Notes: generated by a model not told the origin, from the letters alone. A DNA stretch of 45,134 nucleotides from Bryobacterales bacterium (GCA_025350625.1 JANXXL010000354.1:1-45134); one strand, 5' to 3'. Positions 9,239 through 17,414 are shown, counted from the first letter of the stretch. Made by a program: numbers and translations.

Positions 9239-10648
9239 TCACTTCATCTCGTTCTTGAAGGTGACCCCGCCCTTCATCACGAATTTAACGCGCTCCATTT
9301 CCGTGATGTCGTTCAGCGGATCTCCCGCGACCGCCACCAGGTCGGCGAACCGGCCTTTCTCGACGATACCAAGGTTCTTGCCCAGATCGAAATTCAGCGT
9401 CGCCGCGGCGTTGGTGGTAGCCATGCGCAGCGCATCCGCCGGCTTCATGCCCCATTTTACGTACCAGGCGAACTGGGATGCCTGCACACCATGGCCCTGA
9501 AAATAAGCCCCGCTGCCGAATATTTGCGTGATTCCTTCTTTTACCAGGCGCTTGAAGCTTTTCTCCGTCAGCATGAAACGCGTTTTCTGCCCGCCGCTGG
9601 CTTTGAGGTCCTTCTCCTCCAGATCGTCCATGAGATCCCACAGCGTCTGGTTTACCGGGCGCATGGTTCCATCGGCGAGCGGCTGTTTGAACAGACGAAT
9701 GGTCTCGTCGTCCAGGCCTTCGGCTCCAGTGACGCCCACGATTACATGAATCGGCAAATCGACACCGGCCTGGAGGCAATTCCGCAATCCTTCTCCGCCG
9801 TAGGCATGACAGGCGACCTTCAACCCACGTTTATGGGCTTCATCCACAATGGCCTGGTTCTCTTCGAGCGAAATCGATGGGACCGTAATCATCGTGCCGT
9901 CGCGCCGGAAGGCGCCCGCTCCTGCAGGCTGCGGCTGTCCCCCGCCCTCGTAGTCTTCCGTCTCATAAATCTTGATCCAGTCGACGCCGTAGTGAGAATG
10001 ATCGCGCACCGCCGCGCGGGCGGCCCACGGACCATTAATGTTTTGGGCGTTCTGCCAGACGGGACTGGGATTGAAACCAAATGGCGCGACCATCGGTGGC
10101 GCCGGATAATAGGTGGCGCCACGCGGGGTCAACCCAGGCCCGGTTACTTGCATGCGAGGACCGGGTACCATGCCTTTATTAATGGCGTCGCGCAGCTCGA
10201 CGGTGGCGTAGGTGTAGGGAGACCCCATGTCCTGAATGGTGGTGAAACCCGCGTTGAGGTCCCTGAGGGCGTGATGCATTCCGACAAACACCGCGCGCGC
10301 ATCGTTGGGGTCCGGACCCTGCATCAGGTGCACGTGGCGGTCAATCAATCCAGGCAGCACAGTGGCGCGGCTCAGGTCGATGACCAGCATGCCAGGCGGG
10401 ATGTGGATCTTATCCGCAGGCCCGACGTCGGCGATGCGGTCGCCTTTGATCAGAATCACCTGGTTGGCGAGGTTGGTGCCGGATTTGGGGTCGAATAGCC
10501 GACCGGCGCGAACCGCGACGCCGTCAGGCGGAGACGCCTGCATATCCATGCGGCCAGCGTCCCAGGGCGGGGCCTCCGCTCGCTTGGTTTGGGCCAGGAT
10601 GGCGAAGGCACACAAACCCAGAGCGATTCCAAATATGGTTTTTTTCAT
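9239..10648 (-). CDS. Exported amidohydrolase (imidazolonepropionase/prolidase-like)
   Basis: This metal-dependent amidohydrolase of 469 residues starts with a signal peptide (IFGIALGLCAFAILAQ). The small beta-domain (GRLFDPKSGTNLANQVILIKGDRI) and the metal motif HVHL after GLID are clear. Further candidate metal-binding His residues are in KVACHAYGG and LPIHVIVG. The C-terminal stretch KGRFADLVAVAGDPLNDI is typical of the imidazolonepropionase-like group. Where many relatives have GTD with the catalytic Asp, this protein reads FGSGAYFQGHG, so the Asp is not evident. I believe related secreted forms show the same GSGA, but activity is uncertain. It is the first gene of a two-gene unit with the MmgE/PrpD gene. 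A possible cyclic amide or dipeptide substrate is speculation. Confidence 0.92.
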   Translation of the reverse strand: MKKTIFGIALGLCAFAILAQTKRAEAPPWDAGRMDMQASPPDGVAVRAGRLFDPKSGTNLANQVILIKGDRIADVGPADKIHIPPGMLVIDLSRATVLPGLIDRHVHLMQGPDPNDARAVFVGMHHALRDLNAGFTTIQDMGSPYTYATVELRDAINKGMVPGPRMQVTGPGLTPRGATYYPAPPMVAPFGFNPSPVWQNAQNINGPWAARAAVRDHSHYGVDWIKIYETEDYEGGGQPQPAGAGAFRRDGTMITVPSISLEENQAIVDEAHKRGLKVACHAYGGEGLRNCLQAGVDLPIHVIVGVTGAEGLDDETIRLFKQPLADGTMRPVNQTLWDLMDDLEEKDLKASGGQKTRFMLTEKSFKRLVKEGITQIFGSGAYFQGHGVQASQFAWYVKWGMKPADALRMATTNAAATLNFDLGKNLGIVEKGRFADLVAVAGDPLNDITEMERVKFVMKGGVTFKNEMK

Positions 10649-10664
10649 ACGAGTCCCTGGAACA

Positions 10665-10670
10665 GTATAC
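10665..10670 (-). promoter_or_regulatory. -10 element of the amidohydrolase operon
   Basis: TATACT (5/6) is read on the minus strand 16 bases before the ATG at 10648. The short leader carries AGGGA as a ribosome site. No good -35 is seen at 17 bases. The divergent mtaB promoter lies 15 bases away, so the two promoters share a very compact intergenic region. Confidence 0.5.
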
Positions 10671-10685
10671 CGTTTGCCGCCAAGT

Positions 10686-10691
10686 TACACT
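10686..10691 (+). promoter_or_regulatory. -10 element of mtaB
   Basis: TACACT lies 8 bases before GTG 10700. It predicts a transcript that starts at or next to the start codon. No Shine-Dalgarno sequence precedes the GTG. Confidence 0.45.
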
Positions 10692-10699
10692 GGAGCGCA

Positions 10700-11989
10700 G
10701 TGGAGCGTTTTCTAGTCAAGAATTTCGGTTGCCGGGCGTCGCAGGCCGATGGCGCGGCGATTGAAGCCGGGCTGGCGGCGAAAGGTCTCGCTGCGACGTT
10801 GGATCTGCAGGATGCCGACCTGGTGGTGCTCAACACGTGCACCGTGACGGCAACTGCCGATGACGAAGTGCGGCAGGTAGTCCGGCGCATCCACCGCGAG
10901 CGGCCGGATGCTCGGATTCTGATTACCGGCTGCTACGCCCAGCGCGCGCCGGAAGAACTAGCGGCGCTTGACGGGGTAAGCCTGGTGGTGGGCAATTCGC
11001 ACAAGACTCGTATCCCGGAATACGTTTCCACCGCGGAATATCACGGACAAATCGAGATCGGCGACATTTTCGCGCAGACGGATTTCCTCTCGGCGCCGGT
11101 TGAGGATGCCGCGGGCGACCGCACGCGCCCCAACCTTAAGATCCAGGACGGCTGCAATAACCGGTGCTCGTTCTGCATCATTCCTTATGTGCGGGGCCGC
11201 AGCCGTAGCGCGCCATTAGAAAGTGTAGTGGAGCAGGTGCGGGGGCTGGCGGTGAAATACCGCGAGGTTGTGTTGAGCGGGATCAATCTGGGGCGCTGGG
11301 GACGCGATTTGGGCGGGCAGACGCGCCTGGTGGACCTGGTGCGGAGTCTGCTCGATGAAACGCTGATCGAGCGGCTGCGCTTGAGCTCGGTCGAGCCGAT
11401 GGATTTTTCGGACGATCTGCTCGATCTGATGGCGGGCTCTCCACGCATCGCAAAGCACGTACACGCGCCACTGCAATCTGGCTCGGACACCGTGCTGCGA
11501 CGCATGCATCGCAAGTATCGCCCGCACCACTACGCCGATCGTATCTGGAAGGCTCGCGCTCTGATGCCGGAGTGCGCGGTCGGCGCAGATGTGATGACTG
11601 GCTTTCCCGGCGAAACCGACGAAGAGTTTACTCAAAGCTATGCCTTCATCGAAAGCCTGCCGTTCACCTATTTGCACGTGTTCACCTACTCCGAGCGTCC
11701 GGGCACGCCGGCGCCTGAAGTCACCTCCCCTGTTCCCGTTCTCATACGTAAGCAGCGAACTCGTGCTTTGCGGGATCTGGCCGCGCTTAAGAATTTGGAA
11801 TTCCGCCGCTCGATGGTAGGTAAAACGATTTCCGTGGTGACGCTCGATAATGGGGCAGCGCTCAGCGAGAACTACGTGAAAGTCGCACTAGCGGCTCCAC
11901 GCGCCGCCAATTGCATCGAAAGAATTCGCATCGGCGGGTTGACCTCAAGCGGGGTGTGCGAAATCGGGGCGCTGCCGGTGTTGGGTTAG
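10700..11989 (+). CDS. mtaB: tRNA t6A37 methylthiotransferase MtaB
   Basis: This radical-SAM methylthiotransferase of 429 residues should convert t6A37 to ms2t6A37 in ANN-decoding tRNAs. The N-terminal MTTase domain has the three Cys ligands of the auxiliary Fe-S cluster (KNFGCRASQ, LNTCTVTA, ITGCYAQ). The radical-SAM CxxxCxxC lies in GCNNRCSFCIIPYVRGRSRS, and a C-terminal TRAM-like domain closes the protein. The wording ASQADG and the shorter TRAM region favour MtaB (YqeV) over MiaB or RimO. GTG 10700 is used because it lies immediately before ERFLVKNFGC, the family N-terminus; upstream codons would run through the divergent promoter region. It converges on a small coiled-coil gene with 2 bases between stop codons. 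Confidence 0.93.
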   Translation: MERFLVKNFGCRASQADGAAIEAGLAAKGLAATLDLQDADLVVLNTCTVTATADDEVRQVVRRIHRERPDARILITGCYAQRAPEELAALDGVSLVVGNSHKTRIPEYVSTAEYHGQIEIGDIFAQTDFLSAPVEDAAGDRTRPNLKIQDGCNNRCSFCIIPYVRGRSRSAPLESVVEQVRGLAVKYREVVLSGINLGRWGRDLGGQTRLVDLVRSLLDETLIERLRLSSVEPMDFSDDLLDLMAGSPRIAKHVHAPLQSGSDTVLRRMHRKYRPHHYADRIWKARALMPECAVGADVMTGFPGETDEEFTQSYAFIESLPFTYLHVFTYSERPGTPAPEVTSPVPVLIRKQRTRALRDLAALKNLEFRRSMVGKTISVVTLDNGAALSENYVKVALAAPRAANCIERIRIGGLTSSGVCEIGALPVLG

Positions 11990-11991
11990 CG

Positions 11992-12240
11992 CTAAAGTGC
12001 TGAAGGTGGGATGCGCGTCTCGAGGTTGAGTACGCGGTCTTCCAACGCCGAGAGCCGGAGCTTCATATCAGTTTCACCCACCTCGACATTGTGTATTCGC
12101 GCGTTCTGACCTTTCGCGTAGCGATGAAACCCCGTCAGCAGATTAGTTTCAATTTGGCGCATGGCGTCAATAAGTTCGTCCTTTAGATCGCCGACCGCCG
12201 AGTCAAGTTCCGACTTCGTTACTGGCTTCCCGTTGTCCAT
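11992..12240 (-). CDS. Small coiled-coil protein of unknown function
   Basis: The product has 82 residues and is almost entirely helical, with heptad-like Leu/Ile/Val spacing (SELDSAVGDLKDELIDAMRQIETNLL and MKLRLSALEDRVLNLETRI) and no Cys or obvious catalytic motif. I recall similar short proteins as common in Solibacter-like acidobacteria, without a known function. ATG 12240 is preferred because the longer frame would overlap recR and runs through the likely -10 element at 12256-12261. It follows recR by 34 bases on the same strand, so readthrough from the dnaX-ybaB-recR unit is also possible. A role as a scaffold or DNA-linked helper would be guesswork. Confidence 0.7.
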   Translation of the reverse strand: MDNGKPVTKSELDSAVGDLKDELIDAMRQIETNLLTGFHRYAKGQNARIHNVEVGETDMKLRLSALEDRVLNLETRIPPSAL

Positions 12241-12255
12241 CCCGTTTCCTTCACC

Positions 12256-12261
12256 ATTATA
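12256..12261 (-). promoter_or_regulatory. Consensus -10 before the coiled-coil gene
   Basis: On the minus strand this reads TATAAT, a perfect -10, ending 15 bases before the ATG at 12240. GAAGGA in the short leader can act as ribosome site. The -35 region, inside recR's end, is poor. Confidence 0.45.
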
Positions 12262-12274
12262 GTGCGTTCCACCG

Positions 12275-12874
12275 CTACATCTCTCGCCGATTCTCGAGCG
12301 ACTTAGAGATGGTAACCTCATCGGAGAATTCGATATCGCTGCCTACCGGAATCCCCATGGCGATGCGGGTCACCTTCATCCCCAGCGGCTTCAGCAAGCG
12401 CGAAAGATAGACTGCAGTCGCCTCGCCTTCGACCGTGGGATTGGTGGCCAAAATAATTTCCTGAGCTTCGCCGCGGGCGATGCGGTCGAGCAGACCCTTA
12501 ATTTTGAGCTGTTCCGGACCGATTCCGCGCAGGGGAGAAATCGCTCCATTGAGCACGTGGTAAATTCCAGGAAAAGTCCGCGTGGTTTCAAAAGGCAGGA
12601 TGTTGTGCGGCTCTTCTACTACACAAATCTGGGTGCGATCGCGGTTGTGATCGCGGCAATAGGGACACAACTCCGAATCGCTGATATTATTGCACTCAGC
12701 GCAAATTCCCAGATTGTCTTTGACGTCCAGCAGCGCTGACGCGAGGCGCGCTGCGTCATCGCGCGAGGTGCGCAACACATGGAACGCCAGCCGCTGCGCG
12801 GACTTCTGCCCCACGCCCGGCAGACGCCGGAGTTCGTCGATCAAACGCTGCAATGGCGCGGCGAAGTCGGGCAT
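12275..12874 (-). CDS. recR: Recombination protein RecR
   Basis: RecR is a ring-forming DNA-binding protein that, with RecO and RecF, loads RecA at gapped DNA. The 199-residue length is standard. The N-terminal helix-hairpin-helix is [20 protein letters not shown]. The C4 zinc finger is [16 protein letters not shown] (about residues 57-72). The Toprim domain follows ([13 protein letters not shown], then [21 protein letters not shown]) and the C-terminal segment [16 protein letters not shown] is typical. The gene sits 6 bases after ybaB in the conserved order ffs-dnaX-ybaB-recR, also found in Bacillus subtilis. Translation is probably coupled to ybaB. Confidence 0.98.
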   Translation of the reverse strand: MPDFAAPLQRLIDELRRLPGVGQKSAQRLAFHVLRTSRDDAARLASALLDVKDNLGICAECNNISDSELCPYCRDHNRDRTQICVVEEPHNILPFETTRTFPGIYHVLNGAISPLRGIGPEQLKIKGLLDRIARGEAQEIILATNPTVEGEATAVYLSRLLKPLGMKVTRIAMGIPVGSDIEFSDEVTISKSLENRREM

Positions 12875-12880
12875 CGAGGC

Positions 12881-13189
12881 TTAGAGCAGCCCGGGAGGCA
12901 AGCCCATGCCTCCCAGCATCCCGCTCATTTTCTTCTGGCTCTCTTCTTCGACCTTCTTGGTGGCCTCGTTACAGGCGGCCTGCACCAGGTCCTGCAGCAT
13001 CTCGACGTCGCCCATCACTTCGGGATCGATCTTGACCCCGGTCACGTTTTTGTGGCCATCCATTTTGATGGTCACCATGCCGCCGCCGGCGGAGCCTTCG
13101 ACGCGAATCAGCGCGACCTCTTCCTGCATCTTCTGCTGCATCTTCTGGGCCTGCTGCATCATCGCTTGCATGTTTCCGGGCATCTTCAT
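12881..13189 (-). CDS. ybaB: YbaB/EbfC nucleoid-associated protein
   Basis: This is a small DNA-binding dimer of 102 residues. A Met/Gln-rich N-terminal helix (NMQAMMQQAQKMQQKMQEEV) precedes the family core AGGGMVTIKMDGHKNVTGVKIDPEV, and a C-terminal helix with a Met/Gly/Pro tail follows. YbaB proteins coat DNA without strong sequence preference, and the gene nearly always lies between dnaX and recR, as here. ATG 13189 is chosen over the TTG at 13201 because GGAG stands 7 bases before it. The gene starts 34 bases after dnaX's stop. Confidence 0.96.
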   Translation of the reverse strand: MKMPGNMQAMMQQAQKMQQKMQEEVALIRVEGSAGGGMVTIKMDGHKNVTGVKIDPEVMGDVEMLQDLVQAACNEATKKVEEESQKKMSGMLGGMGLPPGLL

Positions 13190-13223
13190 GTTGTTCTCCA
13201 ATCGCGCACTGATTCGATTGCGC

Positions 13224-14819
13224 TCAGGTATCTTTCAAATTTCTGACCGTGCGCACCTGGGCGTCCGGGAAAATCTCCTGAAATCGTTTTACTTCGGGGT
13301 GCGAGAGTGCGCGGGTTGCGGCCTCTTGCTCCCGCTGCGGCGCGGCCACAACCTGCCCCGAGGAACGCGCCGTTTCCCCCACTTTAATAGTTATGCGGAC
13401 CGGTCTGCCCGCCGCCCTCTTGGCAGCGGCTTCGAATTCGCTTTGCTTCAGGTAAAGTTGATACATCTTCGGCGTAATGAATACCAGCTCATTAGCAGAT
13501 TCGGTTAGTTCGGAATGTTCGAGCGCGTCCGCCACGTGCGTCAATTTGGCGTCGATCAGAGCGGCGTGCAAACGGGACCGCAGATCGCCGCCGGCAAGCG
13601 TTTCCAGCGGAGCGGTTGCCGCCGGCGCGGCCGCCAGTTGGGCGGGCTTGGGAGCGGCGCGCGACGCAGACCGCGTCCCAGGCCCGGCTGTTCCGCCCGG
13701 CAATCCCGCGAGCGCTTCTTCGATGGACAGTAATCGGCCCGCCTGGACCATCCGCAGCAGACCCATCTCCAAATGCAGCCGGGGCTGCAGCGAGCTTTGC
13801 AAGTCACGAAACAAATCCAGCGATAACTGCAAATAACGCGTGAGATCCTCTTCGCTGAAGTGCGCGGCGGCTTCAGCCAGCTTTTGCTGTTCGGCCTGGG
13901 ATGCCGCCACCAGCCGGGTCTCGCCGCCGCTAATTTTCACCACCACCAGGTTGCGGAAATGCCGCGCCAGCTCGCGAGCGAAATGTTGCAGGCTGCGGCC
14001 GTTGGCTTCGAGTTCCGCCACTACCGCAAACATTTCCGGGGCGTCATTCCCGGCGAGAGCGGTAGTCACGCGTCCCAGCGATTCGAGCGAAAACATGCCG
14101 AGCAACGTACGCACCTCGGCCGCGTCCAGCTTGTTTCCGCAGCACGCAATAGCCTGGTCGAGCGCGGAAAGCGAATCCCGGACGCTGCCCTCACCGGCGC
14201 GCGCGAGAACGGCCACGGCATCGGCGTCGGCAGTGATGCCTTCCTGCTGCATGATCCATTCCATGCGCGCGACGAGCTCCGCGAAATCGACTGAGCGGAA
14301 ACTGAACTGCTGGCAGCGCGACACGATGGTCGAGGGAATTTTGTGGGACTCGGTGGTGCATAGGATGAACACCACCCACTCGGGCGGTTCCTCCAGCGTC
14401 TTAAGCAAGGCGTTGAAGGCTTCGCTGGTGATTTGATGGGCTTCGTCGACGATAAAAACTTTGTAGCGGTCGCGCGCGGGCCGGAAGCGCACGCTCTCGC
14501 GCAGTTCGCGCATTTCGTTGATCCCGCGATTCGACGCGGCGTCGATTTCGATCACGTCCATCGACGATCCTTCGCCGATTTCGAGGCAACTGACGCACTT
14601 GCCGCAGGGCGCGGGCGTTGGTCCCTGTTCGCAGTTAAGGCAACGCGCAAAAATCCGCGCCACCGTGGTTTTGCCAGTGCCGCGCTGACCCGAAAAAATG
14701 TAGCCGTGGGCGATGCGTCCCTGGGTAATCGCGTTTCCGAGGGTGGTTTTGACGTGTTCCTGGCTGATCAGCTCGTCAAATCCCTGGGGCCGGTACTTGC
14801 GAGCGATGACTTGGTACAT
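13224..14819 (-). CDS. dnaX: DNA polymerase III subunit gamma/tau
   Basis: DnaX is the clamp-loader ATPase of the replicative polymerase, 531 residues here. Domain I has the P-loop GQRGTGKTTVA (about residues 43-53), the zinc site CLNCEQGPTPAPCGKCVSC and Walker B IVDEAH. Sensor 1 (CTTESHKI) and the SRC motif (IVSRCQQF) follow. Domain III and a Pro/Ala-rich linker (about 375-405) lead to a divergent C-terminal tau-like domain. I see no clear slippery A-run for programmed frameshifting, so only the long form may be made. The leader between ffs and this ATG is only about 30 bases, so dnaX may be read from the ffs promoter. Confidence 0.96.
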   Translation of the reverse strand: MYQVIARKYRPQGFDELISQEHVKTTLGNAITQGRIAHGYIFSGQRGTGKTTVARIFARCLNCEQGPTPAPCGKCVSCLEIGEGSSMDVIEIDAASNRGINEMRELRESVRFRPARDRYKVFIVDEAHQITSEAFNALLKTLEEPPEWVVFILCTTESHKIPSTIVSRCQQFSFRSVDFAELVARMEWIMQQEGITADADAVAVLARAGEGSVRDSLSALDQAIACCGNKLDAAEVRTLLGMFSLESLGRVTTALAGNDAPEMFAVVAELEANGRSLQHFARELARHFRNLVVVKISGGETRLVAASQAEQQKLAEAAAHFSEEDLTRYLQLSLDLFRDLQSSLQPRLHLEMGLLRMVQAGRLLSIEEALAGLPGGTAGPGTRSASRAAPKPAQLAAAPAATAPLETLAGGDLRSRLHAALIDAKLTHVADALEHSELTESANELVFITPKMYQLYLKQSEFEAAAKRAAGRPVRITIKVGETARSSGQVVAAPQREQEAATRALSHPEVKRFQEIFPDAQVRTVRNLKDT

Positions 14820-14849
14820 GTTGGAGGTTGCGGTGCGTGTCGCCGATAT

Positions 14850-14951
14850 GCCAGACCCCGGGTGATCCGCGGCACACGGGTTTAACCGCTACCGTTGCTT
14901 CCTTCCGGACCTGGCGGGGTTTGCAGCCGCCCGTTGCACGAAGCCCGGAGC
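14850..14951 (-). ncRNA. ffs: Small signal recognition particle RNA (4.5S type)
   Basis: The minus strand carries the universal SRP domain IV signature: CCAGGTCCGGAAGGAAGCA (near 14896-14914) with the GGAA-type tetraloop and the symmetric and asymmetric internal loops that bind Ffh. The flanks can pair into a rod: CCGGG near the 5' end with CCCGG near the 3' end, and ACGGG with CCCGT further in. The length, about 100 bases, fits the short bacterial form without an Alu domain. Ends are estimated from pairing; the 5' end may reach about 14958 if transcription starts 7 bases after the -10. The next gene downstream is dnaX, the order known from Firmicutes. Confidence 0.9.
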
Positions 14952-14964
14952 CTGACAACTTCCT

Positions 14965-14973
14965 ATGCTACCA
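14965..14973 (-). promoter_or_regulatory. Extended -10 promoter of ffs
   Basis: The minus strand reads TGGTAGCAT, an extended -10 (TGN plus TAGCAT). It predicts transcription from about 14958, just ahead of the SRP RNA rod. The -35 region is weak. Confidence 0.45.
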
Positions 14974-15063
14974 GATGCGCGGAATTGGCTGAGAAAATGT
15001 GGCCCGTTTCGCCACTATGCCTGGGAGCAAGGGCGACGCAGAATGCCCTCCGCCGCTACCCAA

Positions 15064-16641
15064 ATGAATACTTACAAGGTTCTCATCGCAGAAGATGAAG
15101 GCTTAATCGCCATGGATATCGCGGCGCACCTCGAGGCGTTGGGCCATACCGTCGTCGCCACGGTAAGCACCGCCGCCGAGGCGATCGAGCAAGCCCCCAA
15201 CGCGCAGGTGGTGCTGATGGACATACGCCTGGATGGGCCCGTGGATGGCATCGAGGCCGCTAGCAAGATTCGCGAACGGTATCGCCTTCCGGTGCTGTTC
15301 CTGACCGCTCAGGCCGATCCCTCGACGCTGGAGCGCGCGAAACTGGCGGCGCCGTTCGGCTACATGATCAAACCGCTGGTGCATGCTTCCCTGCAGCCGA
15401 GTATCGAAATCGCGATGCATAAGCACAAGATGGAAATTCGCCTGGAGGAAAGCGAAGCGTGGCTGCGGGCTACGCTCGCCTCGGCGGCGGATGCGGTAAT
15501 CGTCACCGATCTTGAGGGCCAGATCCGGTTCCTGAATCCCGCAGCGGAGGCACTGGGTGGACGCGCCTTGACCGCAGTTTCACAGTTTTTACCCGAAGAT
15601 CCGGTGCCGCTGGCTATTCTTCAGGATCGTCCCGTGGCCATCGAGACACGGCTCGCCGAACAGTGGGTGGAGGGCTCGGCATCGCCGCTTAAGCTATCCG
15701 GGGAGGCGATCGGCGGAGTGGTCACTTTGCGGGATGTTACCGCCCGCCGCCGCGAGGAGCAGCGGTTGCTGCATTTGGAAAAAGCCGACATGGCGGCTCG
15801 GCTGGCCACCGCCGTAGCCGTTGATTTTGCCAGCCCGATCGAGGCCATCCGCAACCATTCCGCGCAACTCCTGCGGCAGTTCGCCGATTACTCGCCGGTG
15901 TTTACCGCCATCAAGGAAATCCATCAGGCGGCAGTTGCGGCCGATAAAATGAACCGCCGCTTAGCCGACCTGGGCCCGCAGCCCCACGGACCGCTGCAAC
16001 TTACCAGTGTCAACGGAATTCTGCGGCGCATGTTTAAGTTCATTCAATCCGTGGCCGGCGATCGGGTCGCCGTCACACTCCACGCAGATCCGGACGCCGG
16101 AAAAATCTACGCCGACGCGGCGCACATCGAAGAACTAATCATGCAATTCGTCCTCTATGCCGTCAAAGCGATGCCCGATGGCGGCCAGTTGGGTCTGAGC
16201 ACCGTGGCTGCAGCCGATCGAGTTTTGGTCTCGGTTACACATACCGGTTCCCCTGCAGATATCGAGAGCGTAAATTTGTCCTTGATGCGCTACTTCACCG
16301 GCGACGGAAACCGGCTGGAGGCTTCGTTTGAGCAGTGGACCGACTCTGCAGCCGCGGCGGGGACCCCGCCCACCCTCTTATTGATCGAGCCTCGGGAGCA
16401 CATCCGCGCGCGCCTGCACAACGTGTTCGAATCGAACGGCTATAATTTGCTGGAGGCTGCCGACGAGACCCAGGCCAACGCTCTGCTCGACCTGCACGAA
16501 GTCGACCTGGTGATTGGAGGCGACGTCGACCAGGACGCAGTTCCGGTTCTGCGTCTGCGACCGCCCTACACCGAGCAGCAGTTGCTGGAAGAAGTACGCG
16601 CGCGCCTGGATCCGCCGCTTACTTTTTCCGCGTCGAAGTAG
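15064..16641 (+). CDS. Receiver-PAS protein with degenerate histidine-kinase and second receiver
   Basis: The protein has 525 residues from ATG 15064; ATG 15043, with AGGG 9 bases before it, would add seven. The N-terminal receiver is intact: acidic pocket E10-D11-E12, phospho-acceptor D53, T81 and K103. A PAS domain follows (about 130-227, ADAVIVTDLEGQIRFLNPAAE). Next comes a kinase half resembling the HisKA/HATPase type, but its key residues are gone: V253 stands where the phospho-His should be (AVAVDFASPI for the usual AVAHDFNN), Y365 replaces the N-box Asn, and the DxGxG box reads HTGSP. The C-terminal segment (about 430-515) resembles a receiver without acidic pocket or Asp. It is predicted to receive phosphate but not make it. 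Its frame overlaps the convergent LolA-like gene by 23 bases. Confidence 0.88.
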   Translation: MNTYKVLIAEDEGLIAMDIAAHLEALGHTVVATVSTAAEAIEQAPNAQVVLMDIRLDGPVDGIEAASKIRERYRLPVLFLTAQADPSTLERAKLAAPFGYMIKPLVHASLQPSIEIAMHKHKMEIRLEESEAWLRATLASAADAVIVTDLEGQIRFLNPAAEALGGRALTAVSQFLPEDPVPLAILQDRPVAIETRLAEQWVEGSASPLKLSGEAIGGVVTLRDVTARRREEQRLLHLEKADMAARLATAVAVDFASPIEAIRNHSAQLLRQFADYSPVFTAIKEIHQAAVAADKMNRRLADLGPQPHGPLQLTSVNGILRRMFKFIQSVAGDRVAVTLHADPDAGKIYADAAHIEELIMQFVLYAVKAMPDGGQLGLSTVAAADRVLVSVTHTGSPADIESVNLSLMRYFTGDGNRLEASFEQWTDSAAAAGTPPTLLLIEPREHIRARLHNVFESNGYNLLEAADETQANALLDLHEVDLVIGGDVDQDAVPVLRLRPPYTEQQLLEEVRARLDPPLTFSASK

Positions 16642-17404
16642 TGATGGAAAACAGGTCGTCGGTAAGATCCTGATTAAAGCTCACCGAGTCCGCGAAAATC
16701 TGGTAAATCTTTTCGCCGTTGCGTTCGCGTGTTATTTGTTGCGGCCACTGGATGCCCTGGTTGTCGCGATACCGGTCAAAGCGGGTGACCTCTTCGTCGC
16801 GCTCCTTGGATTTCGGATCCAGACGCGAAAAAGATTGTTTTACAGGCAGTTTGGTCGACTGGTGAAAGTATACGCGTACCACGAAGTTGCTGGCGTCGAT
16901 CACGTCCACCACTTCGACGGGCACACGATCTACCACATCGGAGCCGCGCGACTCAAACTCCATTCCCCGCTCGCGCAGCCGCTGCCGCAGAATGTAGAAG
17001 ATATTGTGCAAAGTGGTTTCGCGATGACGATCGAACTCTTCCTGCGGCAGCGGCTTGGGGCCGCGATAGGTGACATTCGCGCCGCCATCTTCGCGCAATA
17101 CAACTGCTCCCGAATCTTCGTTTTTTCCGAAAGACTGGCGCTCGCGAACGCCCAACTCGTGAGCGGATTTGGTGGGATCGACGGCGAGATAGCGGGTATA
17201 GATTTTCGCGATGGAAAGCCCTGAAAGATTGTCCCTATAGAACGAATAAGCGCGGCCGGTCTCGACCCGATCCTGCATCTGAAGGAATTTTTCGCCGCCC
17301 AACGCGGCGATGGCGTCATCGAGAACCTTCTTTCCGCGCGCGCCCTCGGGAGTTTCCGCGGTTGCTACCACGGCGAGCAGCGCAACCATAAATATGGGTT
17401 TCAT
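16619..17404 (-). CDS. Exported LolA-like protein
   Basis: This protein of 261 residues has a short signal peptide (PIFMVALLAVVATAET). The body has the look of the LolA/LppX half-barrel used for lipoprotein sorting: GGEKFLQMQDRVETGRAYSF at the start, VEVVDVIDASNFVVRVYFHQ, then LPVKQSFSR and RFDRYRDNQGIQWPQQI with the paired beta-strand pattern. This type is often annotated as outer-membrane lipoprotein-sorting protein in acidobacteria. It is the last gene of a run behind two M16 peptidases, with 10 bases to the preceding stop, so it probably serves the same periplasmic process. A true LolA function is not shown. Its end overlaps the opposing receiver-PAS gene. Confidence 0.75.
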   Translation of the reverse strand: MKPIFMVALLAVVATAETPEGARGKKVLDDAIAALGGEKFLQMQDRVETGRAYSFYRDNLSGLSIAKIYTRYLAVDPTKSAHELGVRERQSFGKNEDSGAVVLREDGGANVTYRGPKPLPQEEFDRHRETTLHNIFYILRQRLRERGMEFESRGSDVVDRVPVEVVDVIDASNFVVRVYFHQSTKLPVKQSFSRLDPKSKERDEEVTRFDRYRDNQGIQWPQQITRERNGEKIYQIFADSVSFNQDLTDDLFSITTSTRKK

Positions 17405-17414
17405 CGGATGAGCC

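Noticed and set aside
7945-9258. Long plus-strand open frame opposite the MmgE/PrpD gene
   Set aside because: It is the shadow of a high-GC coding gene, with no family resemblance and His/Arg-rich composition.
9128-10498. Long plus-strand open frame opposite the amidohydrolase gene
   Set aside because: Same reason; the minus-strand gene has clear family motifs and signal peptide.
11986-11995. Perfect palindrome TTAGCGCTAA between mtaB and the coiled-coil gene
   Set aside because: It contains the stop codons of both convergent genes in symmetric positions, which alone produces most of the palindrome; too short for a terminator.
12241-12321. Longer N-terminus of the coiled-coil protein starting at 12321
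   Set aside because: It would overlap recR's end and pass through a consensus -10; the sequence is Arg/Ser-rich and unlike the rest of the protein.
13224-13800. Programmed frameshift site in dnaX
   Set aside because: No A-rich slippery heptamer with a following hairpin was found in the linker region.
14965-15063. Longer N-terminus of the receiver protein from 14965
   Set aside because: It would overlap the ffs promoter; the receiver domain begins at the ATG 15064 with normal spacing.
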